Source: an uncultured Sphingobacteriaceae bacterium (GTDB lineage Bacteria; Bacteroidota; Bacteroidia; Sphingobacteriales; Sphingobacteriaceae). Taken from it: a stretch of 64,000 nucleotides of DNA. The position numbers and the translations under genes were made by a program. Within the stretch, counting starts at the first letter, position 1. The number at the start of each line of letters is the position of its first letter. Location: contig CAMLLO010000011.1 of the NCBI GenBank assembly GCA_946480915.1, positions 1 through 64,000 of the forward strand, written 5' to 3'. The notes beneath the pieces were generated by a model. The model was not told the DNA's origin, made no database searches, and saw only the letters and a list, made by a program, of their open reading frames with translations. Positions 62,695-64,000 of the stretch are shown here, in pieces.

Positions 62695-64000
62695 ATGAAA
62701 AGAACATATAAAAAATATATTATAGGATTGTTTATAGCCTTATCTGCAATGCAGTATGGCTGTAATAAATCGCTGGATCTGGATCCATTAGATAAAATTG
62801 GAGACGGTAATTTTTGGAAAACCCAAAGTGATTTTAAAATCTTCGCTAATCAATTTTATAGTTGGAGAAGAGATTTTAGCAGTTCGGTTTACGATGCACC
62901 GCACAGCGATAGAAGGTCTGATCTAATTACGTCTACAAATGCCAATGTATTCAGCAATGGAACCAATACGATTCCTGCTACCGATGGTACTTATTCAGGT
63001 GCTTTTGCCCGCATCAGATTAACCAATACTTTATTAACTAAGGCAGCGGGGTACGGTAAACCTGAAGAAATTGCCCAGTTTGTAGCTGAAGCTAGATTCT
63101 TCAGAGCATATATTTATTTTGATTTGCTGCAGTTATACGGAAACGCTCCAATTGTTGAGCGCTTATTGGAAACGAATGATCCGGCACTTTACGGACCAAG
63201 AAATGACCGTTCGGAAGTAGCAGATTTTATTATTGCAGATTTGAAGGCGGCTATTCCGGATTTGCCTTTACAAAGTAAGGTGACTGAAGCTGGTCGTTTA
63301 AGTAAAGGAGCTGCGCAGGCATTTTTGTCGAGAGTGGCTTTGTTTGAAGGTACATGGCAAAAATTCAGAGGTAACACTCAAAGAGGTACTGATTTATTAG
63401 ATATCGCTGCAAAAGCTGCAAAAGATGTGATGATCAGCAACGAATACGCTTTGTTTAATCCGGTATCTCTGGGAGATTCTGCTCAGAAATATATGTTTAT
63501 CCTGGAAGATACGAAGTCTAATCCCGCAGGATTAAAAAAATCGGATAACAAAGAATACATCTTCAGCAACCGCCATGACGAGGTAATTAATCCTATCGGG
63601 AGTAACATTACCCAAGAAACTTTTGCCAACGTTCAATGGATAAGCAGGAAATTAGCTACCATGTATTTGAGCAGCAATGGTTTGCCGATAGATAATCCGA
63701 ACAATACCCAATTTCAGGGCTACAATACGTTGAATTCAGAATTTCAGAACAGAGATAACAGGATGAAATATACTCTGATGCCGGCCTATAAAGCCTATTG
63801 GAGAAATACCAGTCCGCGTGTAACCTGGTTAGGCAATGCTGCTGATTTAGCTTCTGCCGCTTTTACTTCATTTCAGCCAACCTATGGTAGCGGCTATCAC
63901 AATCAAAAATGGGCAGCTGAAAGAGCGGTTCCGGATAGAGCAGAAGGCTACGATTACCCTATTATTCGTTATGCCGAAGTATTATTAAATTATGCAGAAG
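62695..64000 (+). CDS. SusD/RagB-family lipoprotein, 3' end outside window
   Basis: The frame opens at the ATG at 62695 (MKRTYKKYIIGLFIALSAM) and stays open to the edge, about 435 residues. A lipobox ends in Cys23 ('MQYGCNK'). SusD landmarks are 'NFWKTQSDFKIFANQFYSW', 'EARFFRAYIYFDLLQLYGN', 'LSKGAAQAFLSRVALFEGTW' and 'YPIIRYAEVLLNYAE' at the cut. It starts 10 bp after the SusC stop. The missing C-terminus should hold about 100-150 residues. Confidence 0.93.
   Translation, partial: MKRTYKKYIIGLFIALSAMQYGCNKSLDLDPLDKIGDGNFWKTQSDFKIFANQFYSWRRDFSSSVYDAPHSDRRSDLITSTNANVFSNGTNTIPATDGTYSGAFARIRLTNTLLTKAAGYGKPEEIAQFVAEARFFRAYIYFDLLQLYGNAPIVERLLETNDPALYGPRNDRSEVADFIIADLKAAIPDLPLQSKVTEAGRLSKGAAQAFLSRVALFEGTWQKFRGNTQRGTDLLDIAAKAAKDVMISNEYALFNPVSLGDSAQKYMFILEDTKSNPAGLKKSDNKEYIFSNRHDEVINPIGSNITQETFANVQWISRKLATMYLSSNGLPIDNPNNTQFQGYNTLNSEFQNRDNRMKYTLMPAYKAYWRNTSPRVTWLGNAADLASAAFTSFQPTYGSGYHNQKWAAERAVPDRAEGYDYPIIRYAEVLLNYAE

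Overview
The window looks like a chromosome segment of a Bacteroidota species, most likely Sphingobacteriales (Pedobacter/Mucilaginibacter-like). The support is family content: SusC/SusD pairs, FecI/FecR, hybrid two-component sensors with propeller domains, TamL/TamB, GH97, GH127 and GH88. AT-rich leader regions with TAnnTTTG-type -7 elements agree with this. No rRNA, CRISPR array, integrase or transposase was seen. The one tRNA is Arg(CCG).

Layout. Positions 1-4950 are a patchy accessory region with long non-coding gaps: a VOC-fold protein cut by the window edge, an FAD monooxygenase, a tiny membrane protein, a MntA/HepT-type toxin-antitoxin pair, and a secreted TonB-C protein lying between two 86-bp direct repeats. 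Positions 4949-12399 hold tamL and tamB. Positions 12.6-30.1 kb hold mixed genes: a large hybrid histidine kinase, a serine hydrolase, mannose-6-phosphate isomerase, an SDR, a GH35 beta-galactosidase, a small ECF-sigma operon, an HD hydrolase, cysteine biosynthesis (cysE-cysM) and small unknowns. Positions 30.6-37.6 kb hold galT, an HTCS regulator and a GH28-like enzyme. Positions 38.9-64 kb are a polysaccharide-utilization locus (PUL), cut at the right edge.

The PUL has four transcription units that each carry one or more copies of the palindrome CTAAATCGATTTAG upstream: GH88-GH97-esterase; FucP-type permease plus a beta-lactamase/alpha-beta-hydrolase fusion; GH127 plus an alginate-lyase-fold enzyme; and the second SusC-SusD pair. 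Three sites are followed by a TAnnTTTG element, so they look like LacI-family operators. No LacI gene is in the window. Inserted between these units is a sigma factor / anti-sigma / STN-bearing SusC / SusD module, which lacks the palindrome and is presumably induced by trans-envelope signalling. The enzymes suggest a glycan with uronic acid, L-arabinofuranose and alpha-linked hexose (for example an acidic arabinogalactan or gum). A lyase would expose unsaturated uronates for GH88, GH127 and GH97 would trim side chains, and the permease would import a released monosaccharide. The substrate is an inference.

The most interesting items are the shared operator and its two-mode control of two SusCD pairs, the hydrolase fusion, the unclassified esterase, a set of helically phased 11-bp repeats upstream of the sigma gene, and the repeat-bounded TonB cassette.
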